Of a stretch of 64,000 nucleotides of DNA, positions 53,677 through 61,692 are shown piece after piece. How positions within the stretch are numbered: the first letter of the stretch is position 1; each line of letters begins with the position of its first letter. A program made the translations under genes and the position numbers. The notes under the pieces are model-generated. The model was not told the origin of the DNA, searched no databases, and was given only the letters and a program-made list of their open reading frames with translations. The DNA is from Mucilaginibacter sp. UR6-1 (GTDB lineage: Bacteria > Bacteroidota > Bacteroidia > Sphingobacteriales > Sphingobacteriaceae): assembly GCF_020880975.1 (NCBI RefSeq), contig NZ_JAJIWP010000007.1:1-64000 (forward strand). Direction: 5' to 3'.

Positions 53677-54807
53677 ATGGATGCTTCTAAACTCTTCAAT
53701 ATCCTTAGCGATTTAAACTTTGATAGCAATAATAAAAATATTGCAGATGCTTTAAATGAGTTAATTTCCAACATAAGCGTAGGAAATGATACCGCAATCA
53801 CCGACAGTTTTGAATCACTAAAAAAGAAATTATCGGTAAGCGTGGTAAATAACTATTCTCCAAGTAATATAAAAATTCTCGAAGAAATAGGAGGTGCCAG
53901 ATTTGTTGGTAATAATGCTATTGATAATTTGCAGGACATATTATACAATAGTAGTTACAATGTGCAAAAAACTATTTCTGACTTACAGAAATACAGCGAG
54001 GATCGTGCTTTATTTATGAATAATATTAACGATGCTCATAAAAGTTTAAAGTCTTTAAATGTAGATGCTCATTATTATTCAGATGCTACTTTTGAAATAG
54101 GATTATTGTTGCCAGAAAGTTTAACTGAAAACAAAGTTATAAATGTAACTAAAGAGCTAAATAAATGGGATAAAGTTTTGAAAACCATTAAAGAGATAAC
54201 GGAAGGAACAGTGGAAGATACTGAACTGACGTTGGTTAGTAATGGATCGTTGCAATTCTTTATTGAAAATAGCCATCATGTAGCGGTATGTTTAATTGTT
54301 ATAGTTGAACGTGTCGTAAAAATATATAAGACAATAATTGAAATCAGGGAGGCAAGGGAAAGGTTGAAAGAGCTTGGTATTGCTGCTTCTGAACAAAAAA
54401 ATATTGAGAAGCAAGAAAAAGAGTTATACAATAAGGAAATAGATAAAGTCGTAGCAGATATTATTAAAGATTATGCTCTAAAAGGTATAGAGTCAGGGCG
54501 ATTGAACGAACTTAAAGTCGCTTTGAAAGGTCACATTATATATATTATTAAATGTATAGATAATGGAATTGTTATCGAAGTTACCCCTCCTGAAATAGAT
54601 GAGGAAGAATACAAAAAAAATGATGATGGTAAAGGCTCAGATGATAACGATGCAATCAAAAAGGTCCCATATAATTTGATGCTAAAGAAAATCGAAGTTG
54701 TTCAAAAATCGATGGATTTAGTCAAATCAATTGGTAGAACAGGATTGGATATTACTAAACTATTGTCATCTAATGATGTAAAAGAGGACAATGGTGAAGA
54801 AGAATAG
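53677..54807 (+). CDS. Unrecognised AT-rich protein, 376 residues
   Basis: I do not recognise this protein. It has no signal peptide and reads as a mostly helical cytosolic protein: an N-terminal helical region, a possible amphipathic or membrane-contacting segment (about 208-224, HHVAVCLIVIVERVV), a charged coiled-coil-like stretch (about 228-270, rich in Glu and Lys), and an acidic C-terminal tail. Its codon use and base composition are far more AT-rich than the flanking genes, which suggests recent transfer. It lies between the starch operon and a small secreted protein, with no evident partner gene. A defence or stress role cannot be supported from sequence. Confidence 0.8.
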   Translation: MDASKLFNILSDLNFDSNNKNIADALNELISNISVGNDTAITDSFESLKKKLSVSVVNNYSPSNIKILEEIGGARFVGNNAIDNLQDILYNSSYNVQKTISDLQKYSEDRALFMNNINDAHKSLKSLNVDAHYYSDATFEIGLLLPESLTENKVINVTKELNKWDKVLKTIKEITEGTVEDTELTLVSNGSLQFFIENSHHVAVCLIVIVERVVKIYKTIIEIREARERLKELGIAASEQKNIEKQEKELYNKEIDKVVADIIKDYALKGIESGRLNELKVALKGHIIYIIKCIDNGIVIEVTPPEIDEEEYKKNDDGKGSDDNDAIKKVPYNLMLKKIEVVQKSMDLVKSIGRTGLDITKLLSSNDVKEDNGEEE

Positions 54808-54814
54808 TTTATAT

Positions 54815-54849
54815 AACAAAAAAGCGCCCCGGCTTTAGCCGAAGGCGCT
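54815..54849 (-). terminator. Terminator shared by two convergent genes
   Basis: An AGCGCC/GGCGCT outer stem and a CGGCT/AGCCG inner stem form a bulged hairpin. Its T run lies on the minus strand, so it best serves the S74-type gene. Confidence 0.7.
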
Positions 54850-54873
54850 CTCACTATATATTAAACTCAACTG

Positions 54874-55302
54874 TTACTTGCTTTTTAGCTGCTGTATGTG
54901 GGCGCGCAGCTCGTTTATTTCGGCTTGCTGCTCTTTAATGGCGCCTACCAGCAGGGGTATCAGTTTTTCATAATCAACAGCACCTGTAGTTACGGTGCGC
55001 TGGTTGTTTTTGCCTGCGGTATACCATTTATAATCTTTGGTTACCAGCTCAGGCAATACCAGTTTCACGTCATCGGCCGAAAAGCCATATTGCGTGCCTG
55101 ACGGCAAATTCAATTGCTTGTATTTATCTTTATCAAACTCAAATTTTAAAGGTTCAAGCTGATTGATGTAGGTAAGCGAGTTTTTAACAGGCTCGCTGTT
55201 TTTTTTCAATTGTTTATCGCTCACGGTTTGTGCTGATGCGGTATTTAATGCAAATACACCGGCAATGGTTGCTAAGGCAACACCAATTTTATTGATAGTC
55301 AT
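54874..55302 (-). CDS. Exported protein with S74-type intramolecular chaperone domain
   Basis: This 142-residue protein has a signal peptide ending near SAQ (residue 25). The rest matches the Peptidase_S74 tail-fibre chaperone pattern: SDKQLKKN at the start, a Leu-Lys-Phe segment (LEPLKFEFDK), YGFSADDVKLVLPELV, VDYEKLIPLLVGAIKEQQAE, and a final coiled coil. In phages such domains help fold a tail spike and then cleave themselves off. Free-standing exported versions are common in Bacteroidota, with unknown partners. The canonical catalytic Ser is not clearly visible, so self-cleavage is uncertain. Confidence 0.82.
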   Translation of the reverse strand: MTINKIGVALATIAGVFALNTASAQTVSDKQLKKNSEPVKNSLTYINQLEPLKFEFDKDKYKQLNLPSGTQYGFSADDVKLVLPELVTKDYKWYTAGKNNQRTVTTGAVDYEKLIPLLVGAIKEQQAEINELRAHIQQLKSK

Positions 55303-55389
55303 TTTTTAAAAAGATATAAAGTAAACAAACGTTTGGGCAAAGCGCTGCCACAAGGCGTTTAGTTAAAGGGGTAGTAATAAAAAAATTTT

Positions 55390-55719
55390 TCAGGCAGGTA
55401 TATTGGTATTGGGGGGCGGGGTTGGCACCGATGGGAAGTAGGCCAGGTGCTCATCGCTGTCGGTACGGGCGTAAGTAAATGGCTCAGCTTTAAAGGCCGG
55501 GTCAGGCAATAGCCATACCGGGTGGCTCAACCAAAACTCGCTTACAACTTTTTCTTTGCTTTCTGTACGTGATGAAGTTTCTTCCTCGTCGTTGTAAAGC
55601 GTTTCTGAAAGCTCTCTGCCTTGTGTGCTGATCAATGAAAGCATGGAGATACCTGTTTTTTCCATAACGGAAAAAATAAGAAGCGTAATCAATAGATATC
55701 TTAAAAAGCCCGCTCTCAT
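55390..55719 (-). CDS. Small exported hypothetical protein, 109 residues
   Basis: I do not recognise this protein. It begins with a hydrophobic signal or anchor (MRAGFLRYLLITLLIFSV), followed by an acidic Ser/Thr/Glu-rich stretch and a Pro-rich end (PSVPTPPPNTN). Such a tail is typical of exported low-complexity proteins in Bacteroidota. A well-spaced promoter lies directly upstream, which supports real transcription. Confidence 0.65.
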   Translation of the reverse strand: MRAGFLRYLLITLLIFSVMEKTGISMLSLISTQGRELSETLYNDEEETSSRTESKEKVVSEFWLSHPVWLLPDPAFKAEPFTYARTDSDEHLAYFPSVPTPPPNTNIPA

Positions 55720-55739
55720 TCTTAAAAGGAGTTACTATG

Positions 55740-55770
55740 CAAACATAGTAGTTTTGTATGATGTACGCAA
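55740..55770 (-). promoter_or_regulatory. Promoter of the small exported protein
   Basis: On the minus strand, TTG (55770-55768) is followed after 20 bases by a perfect -7 element TATGTTTG (55747-55740), 20 bases before the ATG. Confidence 0.6.
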
Positions 55771-55871
55771 TATAAACAGGTGTTATCGCATCTTGTTTAT
55801 AATAAATTACATTAGTTAAACAGATAGGCGGAGTATAAAGGCCGATGAATTTATATACTTTAACTGAAACT

Positions 55872-55887
55872 TAATAACATGTTATTA
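55872..55887. promoter_or_regulatory. 16-bp perfect palindrome upstream of the Ter operon
   Basis: TAATAACATGTTATTA is an exact palindrome. It ends 6 bases before a -7-like TATAATTTG at 55894-55902 and 73 bases before the first gene of the operon. The position over the -33 region suits a dimeric repressor or activator. No regulator gene is adjacent. Confidence 0.55.
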
Positions 55888-55960
55888 TAAAAGTATAATT
55901 TGCGCCGTTAATAAATATGCTTTACTTTAACAGGTATTTTTAAAACAAAACAGACCCTTA

Positions 55961-56677
55961 ATGCCCCTTTACCAGCATTATTCGTTCGACCTATGGTTAA
56001 CCCTTATCCGCTCAAACCCCGAGTTTAAGGCCCGGCGTTCCCAATATTTTTTTGAGCATCTTAATTTTAACAATAAACCGTTGGATGAGGTGCTGCGCAT
56101 ATTCCGTCAGGTTGACCTGATGGTAAACCACATCAACGAAAAAACCGGGAAAAACATTGATGCCGATGAGATGTACCTGATGGTGATCAGCATGATAAAT
56201 GATACCCACGAGTGCATTGCCGATATTGATGTGGAGGAGCTTTATAACCGGATGGAGGAGCTGCTGTTTAATTATTTACCGGTAGTGTACAGCCCGCAAA
56301 CTATGGATGTGCTGGCGCAGCTAACATCGGGCGGTAACAGTACAGCCAATATACTCAGCAATACAGGTTTTATAAAAGGCGTTACCCTGCGCAAGGTGCT
56401 CAGGCAATTAGGCCTTGATGAGTTTTTCTCTTTCCAATTGTATTCAGACGAGGCCGGATACTCAAAACCGCACCCCGAATTTTTTAAGCTGATGTTTGAG
56501 GGGGCGCAAAAGCTGCATCCGGGCATTACCCAGGCGGATATTATACACATTGGCGATAATAAACTGGCCGATGTTGCAGGCGCGCAGGCATGCGGGTTTA
56601 ATAGCTTATTAATTAATTCTACCCAACAAACCATAAAAAACCTTACAGATAATGCACCTAACGTACTCATTACATAA
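55961..56677 (+). CDS. HAD-superfamily hydrolase of the Ter operon
   Basis: This 238-residue protein has the HAD fold: motif I SFDLWLTL with nucleophile Asp10, motif II LSNTG, motif III GYSKPHPEFF (Lys) and motif IV IHIGDNKLADVAGA. In motif I the second Asp of the usual DxDxT is Trp12, as in some HAD relatives of haloacid dehalogenase type, so classical phosphatase chemistry is uncertain. HAD enzymes occur in Ter-associated operons that Anantharaman and Aravind proposed to make a nucleoside-like metabolite. It overlaps the next gene by 26 bases. Confidence 0.88.
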   Translation: MPLYQHYSFDLWLTLIRSNPEFKARRSQYFFEHLNFNNKPLDEVLRIFRQVDLMVNHINEKTGKNIDADEMYLMVISMINDTHECIADIDVEELYNRMEELLFNYLPVVYSPQTMDVLAQLTSGGNSTANILSNTGFIKGVTLRKVLRQLGLDEFFSFQLYSDEAGYSKPHPEFFKLMFEGAQKLHPGITQADIIHIGDNKLADVAGAQACGFNSLLINSTQQTIKNLTDNAPNVLIT

Positions 56678-57485
56678 AATAACTGAACCTGAACAGTTCG
56701 GGTTCAGCGCGGCCGATTACAGTCGTTTTAAATATGGCGATGCCGAAGTTGCACGCAGTTTTGGTACCGCGCTTGCACAGGGTTTTATTGAGGAGCACCT
56801 CAAGGGCGAGCCGATAACCAGTCAACTGGTAGTAATATCAAGCCCGTACTCATTTATCCCAACGGCCACGTATACCTTAAAAAATTACTTTGTATCGGCG
56901 CTAAACCGCTGGCTGGCCAATAACCATTTGCCTGTAGTGCAGGAAGCTAAGGTACACCGTACCATAACTTATAAAGAAGATTACGGAGAGCTGGATGCCG
57001 AGCAGCGCCTGCGGCTGATCGGGAACGACTCGTTCCATATTGATAAGGATTTCATCAAGGGCAAAACGCTGCTTTTTTTGGATGATATTAAGATAACCGG
57101 CAGCCACGAACACATGATCATGAAAATGGTTGAGGCTTACGGGTTGGATAACAATATATTTATGCTCTACTTTGCCGAGCTTATTAACAGGAGCATACAT
57201 CCGAGCATCGAAAATTATTTGAATTATTATCAGGTACAAACTATTTTTGATCTGGATAGTATAATTCTGAGTGGTAAGTTCAGCATCAATACACGCATCG
57301 TGAAGTATATCTTAAATTACGATCATGACAGCTTCTGTATATTTTTGCAGAACAAGCCCGACGATTTTATAAACAGTTTATACGATATGGCACTGGGTAA
57401 CGGTTATCATACCATGGAATGTTATCAGCCTAACCTTAACCATATCAAAAAGCAATTATCAACGTTCAACAAAAACTTAGCATAA
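56652..57485 (+). CDS. Phosphoribosyltransferase of the Ter operon
   Basis: This 277-residue protein has the PRPP-binding signature TLLFLDDIKITGSHE at about 138-152, which places it in the type I phosphoribosyltransferase fold. The layout resembles the ComF-like PRTase_3 proteins reported in Ter operons. The N-terminal region (about 1-110) contains VVISSPYSFIPTA, and the C-terminal third is helical with no recognised motif. It should transfer ribose-5-phosphate from PRPP to a base or amine; the acceptor is unknown. It overlaps the HAD gene by 26 bases and ends 3 bases before the first TerD, so translation of all three is closely coupled. Confidence 0.85.
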   Translation: MHLTYSLHKITEPEQFGFSAADYSRFKYGDAEVARSFGTALAQGFIEEHLKGEPITSQLVVISSPYSFIPTATYTLKNYFVSALNRWLANNHLPVVQEAKVHRTITYKEDYGELDAEQRLRLIGNDSFHIDKDFIKGKTLLFLDDIKITGSHEHMIMKMVEAYGLDNNIFMLYFAELINRSIHPSIENYLNYYQVQTIFDLDSIILSGKFSINTRIVKYILNYDHDSFCIFLQNKPDDFINSLYDMALGNGYHTMECYQPNLNHIKKQLSTFNKNLA

Positions 57486-57488
57486 AAC

Positions 57489-58043
57489 ATGGCTATTAAT
57501 CTTCAAAAAGGGCAGCGCGAAGCTATCTCCGCCCCAAAGTTCACCATCGGCTTAGGATGGGATACCAACACCTCATCAACCGGTTCGGCATTTGATCTTG
57601 ATGCATCCGTATTCATCATGGGCGATAACAAAAAACTGCTGGCCGACGAGTACTTTGTATTTTATAACAACACCAAATCGCCCGATGAGGCAGTTGAACA
57701 TACCGGTGATAACCTTACCGGTGCCGGCGAGGGCGATGATGAGCAGGTAAAGGTTGACCTGTCAAAAATATCAGCCCAGGCTACCGAGATCTGCATTGTG
57801 GTAACCATACATGAAGCTGCCGAGCGCAGGCAAAACTTTGGCCAGGTACGCAACTCGTTTATCCGCATATTTGATAGCGCTACCAATGCCGAAATATTAA
57901 AGTATGAACTGGAAGAAGATTTTTCTATCGAAACAGCCGTTGAGTTTGGCAGGATATACAAACGCAACAACGAGTGGAAGTTTGAAGCCGTTGGCGTAGG
58001 CATGAAAGGCGGTTTGCAGGATTACTTAAACAAATACAACTAA
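57489..58043 (+). CDS. TerD-family stress protein 1
   Basis: This 184-residue TerD-domain protein starts with MAINLQKGQR. It has the calcium-binding acidic motifs FDLDAS (35-40) and HTGDNLTGAGEGDDE (71-85), and ends with a strand pattern EWKFEAVGVGM. TerD-family proteins bind Ca2+ and occur in operons responding to tellurite, phage and other stresses; the molecular role is unsettled. The protein is cytosolic, with no signal peptide. It lies 3 bases after the phosphoribosyltransferase stop and 13 bases before a second TerD paralogue. Confidence 0.95.
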   Translation: MAINLQKGQREAISAPKFTIGLGWDTNTSSTGSAFDLDASVFIMGDNKKLLADEYFVFYNNTKSPDEAVEHTGDNLTGAGEGDDEQVKVDLSKISAQATEICIVVTIHEAAERRQNFGQVRNSFIRIFDSATNAEILKYELEEDFSIETAVEFGRIYKRNNEWKFEAVGVGMKGGLQDYLNKYN

Positions 58044-58056
58044 TAAACTTAAACTT

Positions 58057-58662
58057 ATGGCAATCAATCTGGAAAAAGGCCAGCGCATTAGTCTTGAAAA
58101 AAGCAATGGCAGCAAGCTTCAAAATATATGTGTAGGTATTAACTGGGGCGCTATCGAGAAAAAAGGTTTTTTCGGAACCAAAAAAGAGGCGGTTGACCTT
58201 GATGCAAGCTGCGCTTTGTATGATGAGAGCAAGCAATTGCAGGAGGTGATCTATTTTGGCAACCTGAAAGCCAAGAATGGCTCAGTAAAACACAGCGGTG
58301 ACGACCTTACCGGCGATATGGGTGGTGATGACGGTTTAGATAACGAGGTGATCAGTGTTGATCTGGCGGGTTTGCCGCCAACCACAACGTATGTGGCCTT
58401 TGTATTGAACAGCTTTCGCGGGCAGGATTTTGGCAGTATTCCGTTTGCTTCTATCCGCGTTTACGAGGGTACACCAAAACGTGTTACCGAGGAGTTTGCC
58501 AAATACAATATTGCCGGTGGTAATTTTGCAGGCCACGTATCCATGGTATTAGGGGTGTTTTACAAACGCAACGGCGAGTGGAAATTCAATGCCATTGGCG
58601 AACCGACCAAAGACCGCAAGCTGCAGGAAACCGTACAAACCGTAACCCAAAAGTATTTATAG
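58057..58662 (+). CDS. TerD-family stress protein 2
   Basis: This 201-residue paralogue of the preceding protein starts with MAINLEKGQR. It has the acidic motifs VDLDAS (46-51) and HSGDDLTGDMGGDDG (79-93), then EWKFNAIGEP near the C-terminus. It carries an extra IEKKGFFGTKKEA loop that the first copy lacks, similar to TerZ/TerF-type members. The pair probably arose by tandem duplication and may form a heteromer. A 12-bp hairpin separates it from the TelA gene. Confidence 0.95.
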   Translation: MAINLEKGQRISLEKSNGSKLQNICVGINWGAIEKKGFFGTKKEAVDLDASCALYDESKQLQEVIYFGNLKAKNGSVKHSGDDLTGDMGGDDGLDNEVISVDLAGLPPTTTYVAFVLNSFRGQDFGSIPFASIRVYEGTPKRVTEEFAKYNIAGGNFAGHVSMVLGVFYKRNGEWKFNAIGEPTKDRKLQETVQTVTQKYL

Positions 58663-58670
58663 TAACTTAT

Positions 58671-58705
58671 ATGTAAGTAGTGTATCTAAACAGCATTACT
58701 TACAT
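58671..58705 (+). promoter_or_regulatory. Intercistronic hairpin between TerD 2 and TelA
   Basis: A 12-bp stem (58671-58682, ATGTAAGTAGTG, with 58694-58705, one G-U pair) lies in the 65-base gap. AT-rich sequence without a clear T run follows. It could partly terminate transcription or stabilise the upstream RNA. Confidence 0.5.
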
Positions 58706-58727
58706 TTAAAATATTTACCTAATATAT

Positions 58728-59849
58728 ATGGAACCTAACCTGAATGATGCCGGGCAAAATGCCAATGTTTCAACCGCTGTAAAGCTGATAGATAAGGATG
58801 GCAACGTTGATCTTAGCCAGGCTTCGGCGGCTGACCTGAGCAAATATGCTGATTTGAACAAGGGCCTTAACCCGGCTGATGCCAACTCCATACTTAACTA
58901 TGGTGTTGAGGTGCAAAACACCATGGAACGTTACAGTAACCAGTTCCTGTCATCGGTGCGTACCTATAACTCGGGCGAGGTGGGTGGCCTGATCAATGAT
59001 CTGCTTACCGAACTTAATTATATTGATGTTGATGAACTGGAGCGAAACTCGTTCACCAACTTTTTGGCGCGCATACCTCTTATTAAAAGGTTGGTTTTTG
59101 ATGCTAAAAAACTATTCCAGAAGTATGATCTGGTGATCAACAATGTAGATAAGATCACCAACAAGATCAAAACCGGCCGCCTGAATGCTATTAAGGATAA
59201 TAGCTCGCTGCAAACCATGTTTGATAGCAATGTGCAGTACATCAAGCAGATGGAGGAGCTTATTATATCAGGCCATATAAAGCATAACGAACTGAGCGAA
59301 AAGCTGGCCCAAATGGAAGCTAACGCAGCGGATTATAATGATTATGAGATTGCCGACCTGCGCGATTTTGTGAACCGCCTTGATAAACGCCTGGCCGATA
59401 TGAAGGTGGTGCGCTTTATTATGCTGCAATCGTTAGCGCAAATAAGGGTGGTGCAAAACAACAATACTTCAATTGCCGAAAAAGCACAATCCATAGTTAC
59501 CACAACCATACCTGTCTGGAAAAACCAGCTCACCATTGCCGTAGCCCTCAACAGGCAAAAGGCTAACGTGGAGATGCAGAAAAAGATCTCGGACACAACG
59601 AACACCATCCTGCAAAAAAATGCCGAGCTGCTTAAACAAAACAGTATTGACGTTGCGCGCGAGAATGAAAAGACCGTTGTATCTATCGATACCCTGAAAC
59701 GCACCACGCAATTGCTTATTGAAACCCTTAATGAGGTTAAGCAGATACATGAGCAGGGCGCGCAAAACCGCAAGGTGCTTACATCTGAACTGCAAAACCT
59801 TGAAAATGAATTAAAAAAGAACGTTACTAACGTAAATACCGGCCGATGA
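58728..59849 (+). CDS. TelA-family toxic anion resistance protein
   Basis: This 373-residue protein is largely helical, with the TelA/YceH pattern: NFLARIPLIKRLVFDAKKLF near residues 105-124, a central coiled-coil (QMEELIISGHIKHNELSEKL and KVVRFIMLQSLAQIRVVQ), then TTIPVWKNQLTIAVALNRQK and a long Gln/Asn-rich helix at the end. There is no signal peptide. TelA proteins are commonly encoded beside terD genes and are thought to support envelope stress tolerance, but their biochemistry is not known. It begins 65 bases after TerD 2 and ends 9 bases before the next gene. Confidence 0.93.
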   Translation: MEPNLNDAGQNANVSTAVKLIDKDGNVDLSQASAADLSKYADLNKGLNPADANSILNYGVEVQNTMERYSNQFLSSVRTYNSGEVGGLINDLLTELNYIDVDELERNSFTNFLARIPLIKRLVFDAKKLFQKYDLVINNVDKITNKIKTGRLNAIKDNSSLQTMFDSNVQYIKQMEELIISGHIKHNELSEKLAQMEANAADYNDYEIADLRDFVNRLDKRLADMKVVRFIMLQSLAQIRVVQNNNTSIAEKAQSIVTTTIPVWKNQLTIAVALNRQKANVEMQKKISDTTNTILQKNAELLKQNSIDVARENEKTVVSIDTLKRTTQLLIETLNEVKQIHEQGAQNRKVLTSELQNLENELKKNVTNVNTGR

Positions 59850-59858
59850 GGATAGCGA

Positions 59859-60818
59859 ATGGATGATAACCTGACATTACGTGAGTCGACAAAAACACTG
59901 AATAAACTGCACCTGCTCTCCGCATTTTTTGAGGATGAGATAGTTTATAAGATATACTTACGTACGCAGGTGATCCATAAGTTGTATGAAACCAAACCCG
60001 AGCTTGACGTGAACAAGCTCGACCTTTTTCATACCCAGTTTACCCTACCCGCTATTGATCTGCTCAAACGGATCAAAAAAATAAATGAGGGTAAGGTGAG
60101 TTTGCTTTTTGATGAGATCCATTTAAACGAGGAACTGATCAACAGCATTAAAAGCGCTGATTTTAGCGAGGCCGATTTCAATAACGACAAACAAAGGCAG
60201 GCGCTGCGTATCAATAATTCGCTGCGCAAGCTTTACGAGCAACTGTCTGACGGGGGACAGGAGTACCCGCTGGCGCGAAACATCAACGCTTTTGGTGTAC
60301 GCTATGCGGAGGATTACTTTTTTAACATCAGCCCTGACTTGCTGGCCGAACTAACGGATTATAACCAGGCCGAGGTTTACACCAACGCCTATGCTGTTAT
60401 TCACCGTAAGCTGATGGGCCGTTTGTGTAAGCACGATTTCAGGACTGAGTTTTACTGCGGCCTCCGTGCCGGTGATCTGCTGGTTGAGGTATACCGCTTT
60501 ATAGATGATAAGGATGAATATTATTTGTTCTACCCATCGCGTAACCTGTTTTTGCTGTTTGATGAAAATAAACTAACTGGCATTAACCTAAGTACTGATG
60601 TAACCCGCAACCAGCGCATTATACAGGAGCTACAGGATAAAAACGATCAGTTAAAGAGTAGGGCACACTTAATACGCATCAATATTCCGGCAGAAGTAAA
60701 AGCGCTGCTTGCCGAAAATTATAAAAAAATATCAGACATTGATTTCTTGCAGAATATTGCGAGTTTTGATGCGCAGGCGAATATCCTGAAAACGATGCTG
60801 AATACGGACATTATTTAG
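59859..60818 (+). CDS. Unrecognised protein of the Ter operon, 319 residues
   Basis: I do not recognise this 319-residue protein. It lacks a signal peptide and membrane segments and reads as alpha-helical with charged surface residues. A long N-terminal helical region (about 1-115, LHLLSAFFEDEIVYKIYLR) leads to a mixed middle part with LVEVYRFIDDKDEYYLFYPS near 205-224 and a Lys/Glu-rich coiled-coil-like helix near 245-275. No nucleotide-binding or metal motif is evident. It is 9 bases downstream of TelA and 55 bases upstream of TerC in the same direction, so it is very probably a component of the Ter system. Confidence 0.85.
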   Translation: MDDNLTLRESTKTLNKLHLLSAFFEDEIVYKIYLRTQVIHKLYETKPELDVNKLDLFHTQFTLPAIDLLKRIKKINEGKVSLLFDEIHLNEELINSIKSADFSEADFNNDKQRQALRINNSLRKLYEQLSDGGQEYPLARNINAFGVRYAEDYFFNISPDLLAELTDYNQAEVYTNAYAVIHRKLMGRLCKHDFRTEFYCGLRAGDLLVEVYRFIDDKDEYYLFYPSRNLFLLFDENKLTGINLSTDVTRNQRIIQELQDKNDQLKSRAHLIRINIPAEVKALLAENYKKISDIDFLQNIASFDAQANILKTMLNTDII

Positions 60819-60873
60819 CCGGGGTAACATTTGGCACCAACACTTATCTAAACAATAAAAACACATATAATAG

Positions 60874-61692
60874 ATGGACTTTTTACATACCCTTTTGGGT
60901 GACGATATTCAGGCAGGTTTACTCATCATTTTAAACCTGATCATCATTGAGAGTTTGCTTTCGGTTGATAATGCCGCGGTGTTAGCTACTATGGTGCTCG
61001 ACTTGCCAAAGGAGCAGCGCAACAAGGCCCTGCGTTATGGTATTATTGGCGCTTATGTTTTCAGAGGCATCTGCTTGTTTTTAGCAGCCTGGCTGGTAAC
61101 CGTTTGGTGGCTTAAACCACTTGGCGGGCTGTATTTGCTTTACCTGGCCTTTAACTATTTTAAAAATAAAGCGAGTAAAGCAGATGATAAAGAAGACGAA
61201 AATGTTGATAAAAGCGAAAGCTGGATCTATAAATCAACCGTTGGCTTAATAGGTAACTTTTGGGCAACCGTAGCGCTGGTTGAGGTGATGGACCTTGCCT
61301 TTTCTATCGATAACGTGTTTGCCGCCGTAGCCTTTACCGACCATAAATTCCTGATCTATACAGGTGTATTCATCGGTATACTGGCTATGCGTTTCGTAGC
61401 GCAGGCTTTTGTTAAGCTGATGGAAAAGTTCACCTTTTTGGAAACCATCGCTTTCATCGTAATCGGTGTGCTGGGGCTTAAATTATCATCATCATTATAT
61501 ACCCACTTTTATCCGGAAACACCGTTAGCCCATGCTATTGAGGGCGAGCGTACCGATCTGTTCGTATCAATATTTACCGTGGCCATATTTATTATCCCGG
61601 TGGTAACTTCATTGCTGTTCAACTTCCCTGAAAGGCATACTATTGAGCCTGAAGTAGCCGAAGATGCGGAGGAGGTATTGAAGAAGAGCTAA
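60874..61692 (+). CDS. terC: TerC-family integral membrane protein
   Basis: This 272-residue membrane protein has seven or so hydrophobic segments and two acidic signature sites inside them: ESLLSVDNAAVLATM (26-40) and DLAFSIDNVFAA (140-151), the SxDNA and SIDNV marks of TerC/Alx. A hydrophilic loop (about 100-120) and an acidic C-terminal tail are cytoplasmic. Related proteins export or balance manganese, or help insert secreted proteins with metal cofactors. In this operon it probably forms a membrane centre for the TerD proteins. Its stop overlaps the pgpA start (TAATG). Confidence 0.93.
   Translation: MDFLHTLLGDDIQAGLLIILNLIIIESLLSVDNAAVLATMVLDLPKEQRNKALRYGIIGAYVFRGICLFLAAWLVTVWWLKPLGGLYLLYLAFNYFKNKASKADDKEDENVDKSESWIYKSTVGLIGNFWATVALVEVMDLAFSIDNVFAAVAFTDHKFLIYTGVFIGILAMRFVAQAFVKLMEKFTFLETIAFIVIGVLGLKLSSSLYTHFYPETPLAHAIEGERTDLFVSIFTVAIFIIPVVTSLLFNFPERHTIEPEVAEDAEEVLKKS

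Noticed and set aside
54874-55302. S74 tail-fibre chaperone domain as a prophage remnant
   Set aside because: The protein has a secretion signal and no phage structural, integrase or lysis genes are nearby; exported S74 proteins are common in Bacteroidota.
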